Positions 55,279 to 64,000 of a stretch of 64,000 bases of DNA are shown one piece after another; the first letter of the stretch is position 1; each line of letters opens with the position of its first letter. A program made the position numbers and the translations under genes. Under the pieces are notes generated by a model, which worked only from the letters and a program-made list of their open reading frames with translations, did not search any database and was not told the origin of the DNA. The stretch is taken from NCBI GenBank assembly GCA_002304345.1, contig NEUU01000006.1:124001-188000 (forward strand). Direction: 5' to 3'. The DNA comes from Verrucomicrobia bacterium Tous-C9LFEB (lineage in GTDB: Bacteria > Verrucomicrobiota > Verrucomicrobiia > Methylacidiphilales > UBA1321).

Positions 55279-57102
55279 CTAAGCTTCCGCTTCGCACGAC
55301 TCGCGGATCGTGTCCAACTCTTCCCAACGCTTGTACGCCATCTGCGTGCGTTCCTGCAAAGCGGCCAGTTCCTGCTGCAACGTCGCCACGAGATCGGGCG
55401 TCTTCTGATACAACTCTGGATCGCCCAATCGCGCTGACAAAGCCGTCTGTTCGCCCTCAAGCTTCTCGATCAGGGCTGGCATTTCCGCCAGCTCCTTTTT
55501 TTCACGATTCAAAAACTTGCGCGGCCGCTCCAGCTTCACACCCTTCGGTTTGACCTCCGGCTCGGCAGGCTTGGCCACCACGGGAGGCGTCACGATCGGC
55601 GTGTATTGCGCACGCTGATGCACCCAGTCTTCATAACCACCGGTGTACTCGAGAACGGCCCCCTCGCCTTCGAAAACGAGCGTGCTCGTCACAACTTCAT
55701 CGAGAAACACACGATCATGCGAGACGAGCAGGAGCGTGCCGGTGTATTCCACGAGCAAATCTTCCAGCAATTCCATCGTCTCCGCATCGAGATCATTCGT
55801 CGGTTCATCCAGCACCAGCACATTGGCCGGTTGCAAAAACAAGCGCGCCAGCAGAAGCCGGTTGCGCTCGCCGCCCGACAACATTTTCGCGGGCATGCGA
55901 ATGCGGTCCGCGCGGAAAAGGAAGTCCTGCAGATAGCTGTGAATATGCCGCGAACGGCCCTGGAACTGCACCGTCTCCGCATCGCCCGCCACATTTTGTG
56001 CGACGGTCTTGGCATCGTTGATCTGTCCGCGCAATTGATCAAGATAGACCACCTGCAAATTCGTGCCGTGCTTCACAGTGCCGGATTCGGGCGTGAGCTG
56101 GCCGAGCAACAGCTTGAGCAAAGTTGTCTTGCCGCTGCCGTTCGGTCCAATGATCCCGATCTTGTCCCCGCGCCAGATCGTTGTCGTCAATCCCGCGACC
56201 ACCGGAGCCGCACCGTAGCTGAACGACACATCGCGCACGTCGATCACCTTTTGCCCGGAAGTCTTCCCCTCCTGCAATTCGATGCGGGCCTTGCCCTCGC
56301 GCTCGCGACGAGCACTCCGCTCTACGCGCAATTGTTGCAGCGCGCGCACACGGCCTTCATTGCGGGTCCGGCGCGCTTTCACGCCCTGCCGCAACCACGC
56401 TTCCTCCTGCGCCAGCTTCTTGTCGAAGAGCGCCCACTGCTTTTCCTCAGTCTCCATCGCGACCGCTTTACGCTCGAGGAACGTGTCGTAATCGCAGGCC
56501 CAACTGGTCAACTTGCCGCGGTCGAGCTCGACAATACGCGTGGCGAGTTTGCGCAAAAACGCGCGATCGTGCGTAACGAAAAAGAGAGTGACCCGGTGAT
56601 CGAGCAAATACTTTTCCAGCCATAGGATCGAATCGAGATCCATGTGATTGGTCGGCTCATCGAGCAGCAGCACATCGGGACGACCACCGAGCGCCCGCGC
56701 CAGCAGCACGCGACGCTTCAACCCGCCGGACAGTGCCGTGAAATCCTGCTCCGCCGGAAGCTTCATCTCTTCAATGAGTTCATCCAGCCGGACATCGATC
56801 TCCCACTCTTCCTCGTGCCGCTCGGGCGACAGTCCGGAGCGAATCACGTCCATCACCGTACCGGAAAGACCTTCGGGAATTTCCTGCGTCAACCGCGTCA
56901 ACACCGTGCCGGGCGTACGCACCAGCTCACCCGAATTCGGCGTTTCCTCGCCGGTAATAATCCGCATCAGACTCGTCTTGCCCGTGCCGTTGCGCCCCAC
57001 CAGACAGACGCGTTCCCCCGGGTCGACCTGGAAGTCGACTTCGTCAAGGAGTGGCGACGCGCCGTAACGGAGCGTGATCTGTTGTAATTGCAGGAGTGGC
57101 AT
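55279..57102 (-). CDS. ABC-F ATPase, Uup-like
   Basis: A 607-residue soluble protein with two ABC domains and no membrane segments. Domain 1 has Walker A GRNGTGKTS and signature LSGGLKRR; domain 2 has GPNGSGKTT and LSGGERNR. The C-terminal tail (EKLEGEQTALSARLG, AALQERTQM) is a predicted coiled-coil of the Uup type. ABC-F proteins act on ribosomes or branched DNA. The ATG at 57102 is the natural start; the frame upstream is not protein-like. Signature motif 1 deviates slightly from LSGGE. Confidence 0.92.
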   Translation of the reverse strand: MPLLQLQQITLRYGASPLLDEVDFQVDPGERVCLVGRNGTGKTSLMRIITGEETPNSGELVRTPGTVLTRLTQEIPEGLSGTVMDVIRSGLSPERHEEEWEIDVRLDELIEEMKLPAEQDFTALSGGLKRRVLLARALGGRPDVLLLDEPTNHMDLDSILWLEKYLLDHRVTLFFVTHDRAFLRKLATRIVELDRGKLTSWACDYDTFLERKAVAMETEEKQWALFDKKLAQEEAWLRQGVKARRTRNEGRVRALQQLRVERSARREREGKARIELQEGKTSGQKVIDVRDVSFSYGAAPVVAGLTTTIWRGDKIGIIGPNGSGKTTLLKLLLGQLTPESGTVKHGTNLQVVYLDQLRGQINDAKTVAQNVAGDAETVQFQGRSRHIHSYLQDFLFRADRIRMPAKMLSGGERNRLLLARLFLQPANVLVLDEPTNDLDAETMELLEDLLVEYTGTLLLVSHDRVFLDEVVTSTLVFEGEGAVLEYTGGYEDWVHQRAQYTPIVTPPVVAKPAEPEVKPKGVKLERPRKFLNREKKELAEMPALIEKLEGEQTALSARLGDPELYQKTPDLVATLQQELAALQERTQMAYKRWEELDTIRESCEAEA

Positions 57103-57154
57103 AGCGGAAAGTGAGAGGCTAGCACCTTTCCTCTCAAAAGCCAGAGGTAGAAAC

Positions 57155-57191
57155 AAAAAAACCGGACAGCTCGAAAGCTGTCCGGTTTTTT
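57155..57191 (-). terminator. Rho-independent terminator between the PfkB kinase and ABC-F genes
   Basis: ACCGGACAGC and GCTGTCCGGT form a perfect 10-bp stem around TCGAAA. It is flanked by A-rich sequence on one side and T-rich sequence on the other, so it can terminate in both directions. It lies just past the kinase stop on the minus strand. Confidence 0.88.
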
Positions 57192-57205
57192 GTCTACGCT
57201 CAAGA

Positions 57206-58318
57206 CTAGAGAGTCTGGAGGAAGCGCACCAACTGTTCGCGATTCGGGCTGACCGCGTGGCGGACATAGAAGCCCGACGTGGCCACCGCGAGTTGCAAGG
57301 CGTGGGGCATGCCCAAGCCGAGCAAACGACCGATCACGAAACCGGCATTGAAGTGGTCGCCCGCTCCCGTGCTGATCTTCGGCTTGGCCGTGTAGGTGCC
57401 CGCAACGGAGAATTCGCCCGTGGCGTCCGCGCCGCACGCATACTGCACCGGGTGAATGACCACGGTATGCAGTTCGAGCTTTTCACGAATGGCCGCCGCG
57501 AGGGCCGCGATGCCCTTCGGGTTGGAAGGAGTCTTCTTCAGGCGCAGAACCTTCGCCACGTGCTGGCTCTCGGATTCGTTCAGGCCGAGGATGATGTCAT
57601 TGTGCTGTTGGAATTCGCCAATGATCTTCAACGCGGCGTGCAGGTCGGCGTCGAGACGCTTGGCCGGGTCGGCCAAGTCAAAGAACATCAACTTGCGGGT
57701 CGTCGGCTTGGTCGGCATGTAGTCGCTCAAGAGGCGCTTCCAGATGGCCGACAGATGCGGCAACATCGTCCAGTTCACCATGCCCACGAAGTGCGCCTGA
57801 TTCCACAGCTTGTGGAAGGTCGTATCGCCGAGACGCTTTTTGATCGTCTCCCACGACACTTCATGCACCGTCGAGTGCTGGCCGAACATCAGCTTGCCGT
57901 CGGAAAATTCGAACGCCTGCGTCAGGGCCGGTTCCGCAATGGAATAGACCTTCGTGCGCTTGGCGAATTCGGTGAAAATCGGGTGCAGTTCGGGATAACC
58001 GAGCATACCCACGTAGTGGACCGGTGCGCCGAGCGTGCTCATCGCGAAGGCCATGATCGGGCCGTTGCCGCCGAGCTTGGTGGTCTGCTCGACGATTTCA
58101 AAATTGGCGCTCTTTCCCGCCGCGGCCGTCACCTTCGTGCCGAAATTTTTCAGGCTCGAGTACGGAGTGTATTTTGTGGGTGACTGACGCTGCTCAACGA
58201 CCTGGTAGATCTCATCGACAAACCCGTCGAACCCCAGTAAACATTGAAACTTCAGAAGCTGTGCCCGTGAACCAATAAGCCGTTCGGCTGTCTGCCGCGC
58301 AAGTCGAGAATCTGTCAT
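57206..58318 (-). CDS. PfkB-family carbohydrate kinase
   Basis: A 370-residue kinase with LGFDGFVDEIYQVV near the N-terminus (PfkB start, with the substrate Asp pattern), LGGNGPIMAFAMSTLG, and the catalytic motif STGAGDHFNAGFVIG near residue 330. It is longer than ribokinase (about 310) because of insertions around 100-250. The substrate sugar is unknown. It has its own terminator downstream. Confidence 0.88.
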   Translation of the reverse strand: MTDSRLARQTAERLIGSRAQLLKFQCLLGFDGFVDEIYQVVEQRQSPTKYTPYSSLKNFGTKVTAAAGKSANFEIVEQTTKLGGNGPIMAFAMSTLGAPVHYVGMLGYPELHPIFTEFAKRTKVYSIAEPALTQAFEFSDGKLMFGQHSTVHEVSWETIKKRLGDTTFHKLWNQAHFVGMVNWTMLPHLSAIWKRLLSDYMPTKPTTRKLMFFDLADPAKRLDADLHAALKIIGEFQQHNDIILGLNESESQHVAKVLRLKKTPSNPKGIAALAAAIREKLELHTVVIHPVQYACGADATGEFSVAGTYTAKPKISTGAGDHFNAGFVIGRLLGLGMPHALQLAVATSGFYVRHAVSPNREQLVRFLQTL

Positions 58319-58425
58319 AGTCTGCCCACACTAGCAAAAAAAGGGAGACTTGACAAGGTACGATTACAAGCTGGAATAGAAGCTTTTAGCGCTTGATGGC
58401 CAATAATAGCATTAACCTACGTTAA

Positions 58426-59718
58426 CTATTTAACCATTTCTAACTCAAAAACTTCCACTGGCTCATCGATCCCTCGTATCTCCCGACTCCCCAAGGAGCG
58501 GGTGAGGCATGATGCGGAAATTTTTTGATTGAGCTCCGCAGTTAGTAATCTTTGTGTGCCAAAAACGCGATTCAGCGCCTCGAGCCGCGCGGCGAGATTC
58601 ACCGCCTGACCGATCACCGTAAATTCGCAGCGGCCGCTCGATCCGATCTCTCCCGCGATCACTTCCCCCACGTGCATCGCCACACCGACGGAAAGGCCCT
58701 TGGCTTGCAAGGCCGCCTCGGTCTCGGTCGTCAACCGCCAGGCCGCCCGCGCCGCCGCCATCGCGGCGTGCTCCTGCTTTACCGGCACACCGAAAATGGC
58801 GAGGAATCCGTCCCCCAGAAATTTATTCACCACTCCGCCTTCCGACTCCACAATCCGGCAGGCCACCTCGAAATACTCGTTCAACGTCGCCGCCACCTCC
58901 ACCGGGGTGTGTTGCCCCGCATAAGCCGTGAAATTGCGAAGATCGCCGAAGAGAATCACGGCCTCCACCAACCGGGGCCGCATCAACTCGCTCCCCGCCG
59001 CCACCACTTCGCGCGCCACCTCCGGCGAGACGTAGCGGCCAAAGGTCCGCTGCAACTCGGCATTGCGCAATTCTTCTTGGACCTTCCCGCGCACGGTGCG
59101 GCGCAATTGCAGCGCGGAAATGCCACAGGCCACGGACACGCCACCCAGCACCAGAAATTTCATAATGGTGATCGCGGGCCCCAAACTCGGGATCTGCCGC
59201 AAGTTCTCTTCCGACAAGGCTGGCAGCAACACGCCGTAATAAAGGATCGCGAATTGTCCCACCGACACCAGCCCCGCAAAAAAAGTCAGTCCCGCCTGCA
59301 ATCGAAATCCGGTCAATCCAATCACCAGCGCATAAAACAACGGCGGCATGGAAGACAACGCGTAGACCGGCCCCAGATTCTGCTGGTCGAACCAGATCAC
59401 CAAGGAGACACAGCTCACCTGCAAAAAGACATTGATCCATTTCGCCGCCGGAAAATAACCCCACCTCAGAATCGCCGCCGCCAGCAGGCCGAAGCCCAGC
59501 AGCGCCGTCACCATCACCCAGCCGATGGCCGCATACAGCTCCGGCGACGAAAACGGCCGCCCCACGGTCAAGACCAGAAAACTGGCCACCACCACGCCCA
59601 TGACCACCAGACAACTGGCCGCCTCCGACCGCGCCTCGCGCCGCTGAATATCCTCCGATAACGCGCGCTCCATGGGCGTCGGCACAGTCGATTCCAGAAT
59701 GGAGGAGGGGCTCGTCAC
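58426..59718 (-). CDS. Membrane-bound adenylate/guanylate cyclase (class III)
   Basis: A 430-residue protein. Residues about 35-195 carry six hydrophobic segments; a short helical linker follows; the cyclase domain spans about 235-425. It has LFGDLRNFTAYAG (metal Asp), NKFLGDGFLAIFG (second metal Asp), and a VGVAMHVGEVIAGEIG segment. Class III cyclases make cAMP or cGMP. The first start is GTG 59718; ATG 59673 is an alternative. It is divergent from the DUF423 gene, 71 bp away. No cNMP-binding effector is in the window. Confidence 0.9.
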   Translation of the reverse strand: MTSPSSILESTVPTPMERALSEDIQRREARSEAASCLVVMGVVVASFLVLTVGRPFSSPELYAAIGWVMVTALLGFGLLAAAILRWGYFPAAKWINVFLQVSCVSLVIWFDQQNLGPVYALSSMPPLFYALVIGLTGFRLQAGLTFFAGLVSVGQFAILYYGVLLPALSEENLRQIPSLGPAITIMKFLVLGGVSVACGISALQLRRTVRGKVQEELRNAELQRTFGRYVSPEVAREVVAAGSELMRPRLVEAVILFGDLRNFTAYAGQHTPVEVAATLNEYFEVACRIVESEGGVVNKFLGDGFLAIFGVPVKQEHAAMAAARAAWRLTTETEAALQAKGLSVGVAMHVGEVIAGEIGSSGRCEFTVIGQAVNLAARLEALNRVFGTQRLLTAELNQKISASCLTRSLGSREIRGIDEPVEVFELEMVK

Positions 59719-59789
59719 GCGCCGGAAAGATGGACTGAAAGCGTCCTCTTTTCAAGTGCACGACGACAAAAATCCGTTAGAGTGGTGTC

Positions 59790-60173
59790 ATGTTGAGCCA
59801 AACAAACCAACTTCGCATTGCGGCCTCCCTCGGATTGATTGGCGTGATTCTCGGTGCCTTGGGCGCGCATGGCCCGGTACACGATGCAGTCGTTGCCAAT
59901 GACCACCTCGACGCCTGGCAGAAAGCGGTCTTCTACCAGTTCATCCACACGCTCATGCTGTTCCTGCTCGCGCGCTCCGGCAATCGCGTCGGTCCGTACC
60001 TCTTTCTTCTCTCCGGTATCCTGCTCTTCAGCGGCAGTCTCTACGCTTGGTCGTACCTGAACATCGGCTGGCTCCCGCACATCACGCCCTTTGGCGGCAT
60101 CTGCCTGATGATCGGCTGGCTCTGGCTCGCCGTGCAACCGGTCGTCCCGCACAAGATGTCGCTGCGCTCGTAG
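59790..60173 (+). CDS. DUF423-family small membrane protein
   Basis: A 127-residue protein with four hydrophobic segments. The family features are the start LRIAASLGLIGVILGALGAHG, YQFIHTLMLFLLA and ITPFGGICLMIGWLWLA. This family (YgdD in E. coli) is widespread in Gram-negatives and of unknown function. Divergent from the cyclase gene; a family-B repeat begins at its stop. Confidence 0.93.
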   Translation: MLSQTNQLRIAASLGLIGVILGALGAHGPVHDAVVANDHLDAWQKAVFYQFIHTLMLFLLARSGNRVGPYLFLLSGILLFSGSLYAWSYLNIGWLPHITPFGGICLMIGWLWLAVQPVVPHKMSLRS

Positions 60174-60378
60174 TCCACACACACCCCGGCACTGCCGCAC
60201 GTTTCCTTTCCCTCTCAATAGCACATCGCTAATGAGTAATGGTATTGCGATCTTCTGTAGGGCGTTTCGGTGAAACGCCATGGCGACTCACCGAGTCGCC
60301 CTACAGTCGGAGGGTCTTGATGAAACCAATACTTGTTAGCAATGCCTCTTGATAGAGGGGTGGCGCTATGGATGCAGC
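60171..60378. repeat. Family-B repeat, copy interrupted by a mini-element
   Basis: The left part (CACACACCCCGGCACTGCCG, TTTCCCTCTCAATAG) and the right part (CCTCTTGATAGAGGGGTGG) match the two halves of the 30141 copy. They are separated by the 121-bp element at 60224-60344 that is foreign to the family. This suggests insertion of the latter into the former. Confidence 0.75.
60224..60344. mobile_element. MITE-like mini-element with cloverleaf-like palindromes
   Basis: The terminal inverted repeats are near-identical (CATCGCTAATGAGTA and CATTGCTAACAAGTA in inverted orientation). The centre has an outer stem CTGTAGGGC (60255-60263) / GCCCTACAG (60298-60306) enclosing two hairpins, GGCGTTTC-GGT-GAAACGCC and GGCGACTC-ACC-GAGTCGCC. 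No transposase frame is inside, so it would be non-autonomous. Confidence 0.65.
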
Positions 60379-60388
60379 GTCACGCTGC

Positions 60389-62359
60389 CTACTCGCTGCG
60401 CAGCGCTTCGATCGGATTCAACTGCGCAGCCTGCCGAGCGGGCCACAGTCCAAACCCGATCCCCACCAACGCAGACGAGCCGCACGCGAGCAGCACCGAG
60501 AGGATCGACACGCTCAATCCCCAGCCGGTGATCTGCGACAAAATCAGCACCACGATCGTGCCGAAGGTGACCCCGATCAATCCGCCCAGCAGGCAGAGCA
60601 CCACCGACTCGATCAGAAATTGCGTCATGATGTCCGCATTGCGCGCGCCGATCGCCTTGCGCAGACCGATCTCCCGCGTCCGTTCCGCCACGGACACCAG
60701 CATGATGTTCATGATCCCGATACCGCCCACAATGAGCGAGATGGCCGCAATGGCCGCCAGCAACATCGACAGCGTCTTCGTCACCGCATTGAAGGCTTGC
60801 TGGATCGACGCCAGATTATCGACGCGGTAACTTCCCTCCGTCGTTCCCGGCAGCTTCGGCCAGCTCTTGCTCAGTTGCAGCACATCCTCCTGAACCTGAT
60901 ACACCGATGTCGCATCCGCGGCGGAGATATTAATCAGATCGTAGTAATTCTTCCCCAGCAACCGATGCATTGCCGTCTGCAGCGGCACCACCACCACATC
61001 ATCCTCATCGCGCGGACCGCTCGCGCCGCGCAACGGCAGAATACCGATCACCTGAAAGGGCACGCGATTGATTTTCACCGTTTCGCCCATGGGATTGATT
61101 TCACCGAACAAACTCTTCACCACCGTCGCTCCGAGCAGGACCAATCGCTGTCGCGTTTGATTTTCCTCCTCGGTGAAAAAACGTCCATAGGCTGGCTTCG
61201 CACTGTAAACCTCCACATAACCCGGTGTCGCCCCCGCCGCCTCGGTGTTCGCATTTTTGCCACCCCACACGATCTGCACACGCGTTCTCACCTCGGGCGA
61301 AACCCCCTTGATGTTCGCCACGCGTTCCGTCAACTGCTCCGATTGCTTGGGCGTCAACCGGCTCACATTACCCGTCTGCTGCCGCACGCCGCCGATATTC
61401 TGCGCGTCGGGCCGGACCACGAGCCGGTTCGAACCCAGTCCCGCCATTTGCTTCGACACCGAACTTTGCGCGCCGGAACCGAGCGACAACATCGCAATCA
61501 CCGCCGCCACACCGATTACAATTCCCAGCGCGGAAAGACTCGTCCGCAGTTTGTTGATAAAGAGCGCGCGGCTCGCCTGCTGCAGATGAATCCAGAATTT
61601 CCGGCTCCACTCCTGCCACGTGGGCAGGTCGATCGCCTGAGGGGAAGTCGCCGCGAGTTGACTCGCCGCCTTGGCCGAAGCGATTCCCGGCACACGCACT
61701 TCGTCGGACTTGATCAAGCCATCCTCGATGTGAATGACCCGCCGCGCGTATTCCGCGATCTTCGGCTCGTGCGTGACCACGATCACCGTAATCCCCGATT
61801 GGTTCAACCGCTGGAACAACTCCATGATCTCGCGTCCGCTGGCCGAGTCCAGATTCCCCGTCGGCTCATCCGCCATCAGCAGCACCGGCTGATTCACCAA
61901 TGCCCGCGCGATCGCCACGCGCTGCTGTTGACCGCCCGACAATTCGTTCGGCCGGTGCGTGAGCCGCTCGCCCAAGCCCACCTGTTCGAGCAATCCCGCC
62001 GGATGCGCCGCGCGGCGCGAATGCCGCCGGTAGATCAGCGGCAGCGAAACGTTGTCGATCGCCGACGTACGGCTCAGCAGATGAAATTGTTGGAAGACAA
62101 AACCGATCGTCTCCGAGCGCAGCCCGGCCAGATCGTCCTCGCTGAACCCGGCGATGTCCTTGCCGAGAAATTCGAAGGTGCCGCCTTCCGGCTTGTCGAG
62201 CAATCCCAGCAGATGGAGGAGCGTCGATTTGCCCGAACCCGACTGGCCCATGATCGCGATGAACTCGCCCGGTTCGATGCGCAACGACACCCCACGCAAC
62301 GCCCGGACGGTGATGTCGCCCATGCGGTACGTTTTTGTGACGTTGGTCAGTTTGATCAT
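60389..62359 (-). CDS. macB: MacB-like ABC transporter, fused ATPase and permease
   Basis: A 656-residue protein. Residues 1-230 are an ABC domain with Walker A GQSGSGKST, signature LSGGQQQRVAIA and Walker B LLMADEPTGNLD. A linker leads to TM1 (about 285), a large periplasmic domain and then three TM helices in an FtsX-like C-terminal domain (LIVGGIGIMNIMLVSVAERTREIG). This is MacB, which powers export of macrolides, peptides or lipids in a tripartite pump. It lies downstream of macA, 57 bp away. Confidence 0.95.
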   Translation of the reverse strand: MIKLTNVTKTYRMGDITVRALRGVSLRIEPGEFIAIMGQSGSGKSTLLHLLGLLDKPEGGTFEFLGKDIAGFSEDDLAGLRSETIGFVFQQFHLLSRTSAIDNVSLPLIYRRHSRRAAHPAGLLEQVGLGERLTHRPNELSGGQQQRVAIARALVNQPVLLMADEPTGNLDSASGREIMELFQRLNQSGITVIVVTHEPKIAEYARRVIHIEDGLIKSDEVRVPGIASAKAASQLAATSPQAIDLPTWQEWSRKFWIHLQQASRALFINKLRTSLSALGIVIGVAAVIAMLSLGSGAQSSVSKQMAGLGSNRLVVRPDAQNIGGVRQQTGNVSRLTPKQSEQLTERVANIKGVSPEVRTRVQIVWGGKNANTEAAGATPGYVEVYSAKPAYGRFFTEEENQTRQRLVLLGATVVKSLFGEINPMGETVKINRVPFQVIGILPLRGASGPRDEDDVVVVPLQTAMHRLLGKNYYDLINISAADATSVYQVQEDVLQLSKSWPKLPGTTEGSYRVDNLASIQQAFNAVTKTLSMLLAAIAAISLIVGGIGIMNIMLVSVAERTREIGLRKAIGARNADIMTQFLIESVVLCLLGGLIGVTFGTIVVLILSQITGWGLSVSILSVLLACGSSALVGIGFGLWPARQAAQLNPIEALRSE

Positions 62360-62363
62360 GTAA

Positions 62364-62412
62364 TTTTCAATCAGGAACTCAGAAAAACCGGGCCGGATTT
62401 TTGACGAAATAA
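62364..62412. repeat. Family-A repeat remnant between macA and macB
   Basis: TCAATCAGGAACTCAG followed by TTTTTGACGAAATAAAG, that is, one inner arm and one outer arm without their partners. It lies 5 bp upstream of the macB start and 4 bp beyond the macA stop. Confidence 0.8.
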
Positions 62413-62416
62413 AGTC

Positions 62417-63388
62417 TTACGGCGGTGGCGGCGCGTTGCCCTTGCGCGCTGGCATCTTCGGCATCAGGCTGAACCCCGTGTTGGCTGCCGCCTGAATCGC
62501 CTTGTACGAACTCTTCACCACCCGTTCGCCCTCTTTCAGGCCCGACACCACTTCCGACACCTTTCCATCACTCAGCCCGATCTTCACCTCCCGCGCCTGC
62601 GATTTTCCATCCGGCGTGGGCACATAGACCAGCCCCCCTTGGATCGATGAAGCCGGCACGAGGAGCACCTCCTTATGCTCGTTGATGATAAAAGTCACAT
62701 TCGCCGTCATGCCGCTGCGCATATAGTCCGGGATCGTATCGAGCAGCACCGTGACCTTGTACGTCGTCACGTTGTTCACCGTCGTCGACGAATACGCGAT
62801 CTTGTACACCTTGCCATGCAGCTTCTCCTCTCCGGGAAATCCGTCCAGCGTCGCGTCCACCCGCTGATCCAGTGCGATCTTGCCGAGATCCGTCTCATCC
62901 AGATCCGCCTCGATGATCAACCGGTCCGACATGACGAACACATTCGTCGTCGTCGTCACCGTCTGCCCCGGCACCACGTTGCGCGAAATGATCGTTCCAT
63001 CCAGCGGCGCCACCACCGCCGTCGGCTTGTACACATCCTGCCAGAATGCCAACTCCTTCTCGCCCTTCGCCCGCGCCGCGTCCAGCATCGTCGCCCGTTC
63101 CGAGGAACTCATCCACAGCAACACCTGTCCCTGCTTCACCTTCATCCCCATCTCCGCCTCCACCGTCTCCGCGCGACCGGCCGTGCTGGGAATCACATCC
63201 AGCTTGTTCTCCGGTTTCACCGTCGCCGTCGCCAGCACCGTCTGGCGCACCGTACCCCGCGTGACCGCTTCGGTCTCCACTTCGGGCGTGGCGCTCGCGG
63301 ACCGCATCCGGGTGAACATCACAATGAGCCCCACGATCATGAGGACAACAGCAACGAGAATAATCAGCAGTTTTTTGGAATGACTCAT
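62417..63388 (-). CDS. macA: MacA-like periplasmic adaptor (membrane fusion protein)
   Basis: A 323-residue adaptor with one N-terminal anchor (KKLLIILVAVVLMIVGLIVMF). A barrel-sandwich part follows (AVVAPLDGTIISRNVVPGQTV is the classic lipoyl half-motif), then VDATLDGFPGEEKLHGKV and a beta-barrel/membrane-proximal domain. The helical hairpin is short. The ATG at 63388 overlaps the upstream TolC-like gene by 4 bp; the frame extends upstream to 63421. It joins MacB to an outer-membrane channel. Confidence 0.92.
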   Translation of the reverse strand: MSHSKKLLIILVAVVLMIVGLIVMFTRMRSASATPEVETEAVTRGTVRQTVLATATVKPENKLDVIPSTAGRAETVEAEMGMKVKQGQVLLWMSSSERATMLDAARAKGEKELAFWQDVYKPTAVVAPLDGTIISRNVVPGQTVTTTTNVFVMSDRLIIEADLDETDLGKIALDQRVDATLDGFPGEEKLHGKVYKIAYSSTTVNNVTTYKVTVLLDTIPDYMRSGMTANVTFIINEHKEVLLVPASSIQGGLVYVPTPDGKSQAREVKIGLSDGKVSEVVSGLKEGERVVKSSYKAIQAAANTGFSLMPKMPARKGNAPPPP

Positions 63389-64000
63389 GGTATGGCTCCT
63401 ATCCCGCGCGATTGCTCCCAATTGGCTTCCGCCAGCACGGCGTCGCGGCGGGCAGCCAAGGTCGTGCGTTGTTGGCTAATAAAAGAATTGGTGATGGTTT
63501 CGAAATCCTGAAACGAAATCAGCCCGTTGCGGTATTGCTCCTGCGCGATGCGCGACCGCAAGGCCGCCGCCGCCAGCGCTTCCTCCGTCACCTTGACCAG
63601 CTCCACCCCATCCACCAGCGACTTGTAATCCTCCGCCAGCGAGAGCGCCGTCTGATCGTCCGTACTGCGCAGCGTGGCCAACGATTGCTGCAAGCTCGCC
63701 CGCGCCGCCTTGACGTTGAAATAGGTCGAGCCGCCGTCGAAAAGATCCCACGAGGCCGATACTCCGGCCGACCAACCGCTGTACTTCGGCACAAATTTGG
63801 AGTCCTGCCGCGACGCCGTCGCGCTCGCGTTGATCTGCGGATACAGCGTGCTCTGCGCGAGGGTGATCCCCGCCGCCGACGCATCCGCCGACGCGCTGCT
63901 CTGAAAATGGGCCGGAGTGCGCAATGCCAGCTTCTTGAAATCCGGATTCAGCTCAATCTCCGCCGTGACCAGTTCGCCCACCGCGTAGACCGGTCGAATG
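63385..64000 (-). CDS. TolC-family outer-membrane efflux protein, N-terminus beyond the window
   Basis: About 205 C-terminal residues are visible; the frame is open to the right edge. Typical TolC features are AGITLAQSTLYPQINASATA in the alpha/beta barrel, GVSASWDLFDGGSTYFNVKAAR (the second repeat), and helices with ALSLAEDYKSLVDG and YRNGLISFQDFETI. It completes the pump: channel, MacA and MacB. The stop overlaps macA by 4 bp (ATGA). Confidence 0.9.
   Translation of the reverse strand, partial: IRPVYAVGELVTAEIELNPDFKKLALRTPAHFQSSASADASAAGITLAQSTLYPQINASATASRQDSKFVPKYSGWSAGVSASWDLFDGGSTYFNVKAARASLQQSLATLRSTDDQTALSLAEDYKSLVDGVELVKVTEEALAAAALRSRIAQEQYRNGLISFQDFETITNSFISQQRTTLAARRDAVLAEANWEQSRGIGAIP

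Noticed and set aside
60368-62404. A 678-residue plus-strand frame opposite macB
   Set aside because: Arg/His-rich composition is typical of the complement of GC-rich coding DNA; macB has all ABC and permease motifs.

Overview
The window looks like chromosomal DNA of a high-GC Gram-negative bacterium, most likely from Verrucomicrobiota or a close PVC relative. It has LPS inner-core and transport genes (kdsA, kdsB, heptose kinase and phosphatase, lptA/B/C), an outer-membrane autotransporter, a MacAB-TolC type pump and a hopanoid pair. It also has a complete Pup/UBact-type proteasome locus, which in Gram-negatives is known from Verrucomicrobia, Nitrospirae and a few other phyla. The taxonomic call is inference; no rRNA or tRNA gene was found.

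Layout. 0-9.7 kb: a secreted protein cut by the window edge, a CPBP protease, a U32 peptidase, nickel-pincer cofactor genes larB-larC, a beta-hydroxyacid dehydrogenase-like enzyme, a membrane protein, a two-gene nucleotidyltransferase-like module and a degenerate histidine-kinase-like protein. 9.7-16 kb: a visibly more AT-rich glycan island with two large membrane glycosyltransferase-like proteins bracketing GT9-, GT4- and GT2-like enzymes. 16-19.4 kb: hopanoid genes (nucleosidase and squalene-hopene cyclase) behind a perfect palindrome, then an IS630 remnant. 19.7-26.4 kb: CheW and an MCP without a kinase, a TonB/ExbB/ExbD set, peptide deformylase and two small proteins. 26.5-33 kb: a RuBisCO-like protein with a cupin, prephenate dehydratase, histidinol phosphatase, a membrane glycosyltransferase and a flavoprotein. 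33.2-40.4 kb: LPS locus rfaE1-gmhB-kdsB-pyrG-kdsA-lptC-lptA-lptB. 41.1-47.8 kb: proteasome locus. 48-51.3 kb: beta-lactamase-fold protein, purD and an S41-like protein, all overlapping by 4 bp. 51.4-55 kb: autotransporter. 55.3-60.2 kb: ABC-F ATPase, PfkB kinase, membrane cyclase and a DUF423 protein. 60.4-64 kb: macB, macA and a TolC-like gene cut by the window end.

The centrepiece is the proteasome locus. Its order is AAA ATPase, Dop, a 58-codon ubiquitin-like gene, PrcB, PrcA, PafA. The small gene (44582-44758) ends in Gly-Glu, so the ligase could use it without deamidation. Tagged proteins would be unfolded by the ATPase ring and degraded in the PrcA/PrcB chamber; Dop would remove tags. 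The ATPase lacks the usual C-terminal gate-opening motif, and the set sits in an LPS-bearing cell.

The intergenic spaces carry several dispersed repeat families. One is a nested-palindrome element of roughly 130-180 bp, with five full and two partial copies, repeatedly placed just upstream of start codons. A second is a CCCCTCTATCAAGAGGGG-type element, one copy of which is split by a third, cloverleaf-like mini-element. A separate nested inverted repeat lies between lptB and the proteasome locus.
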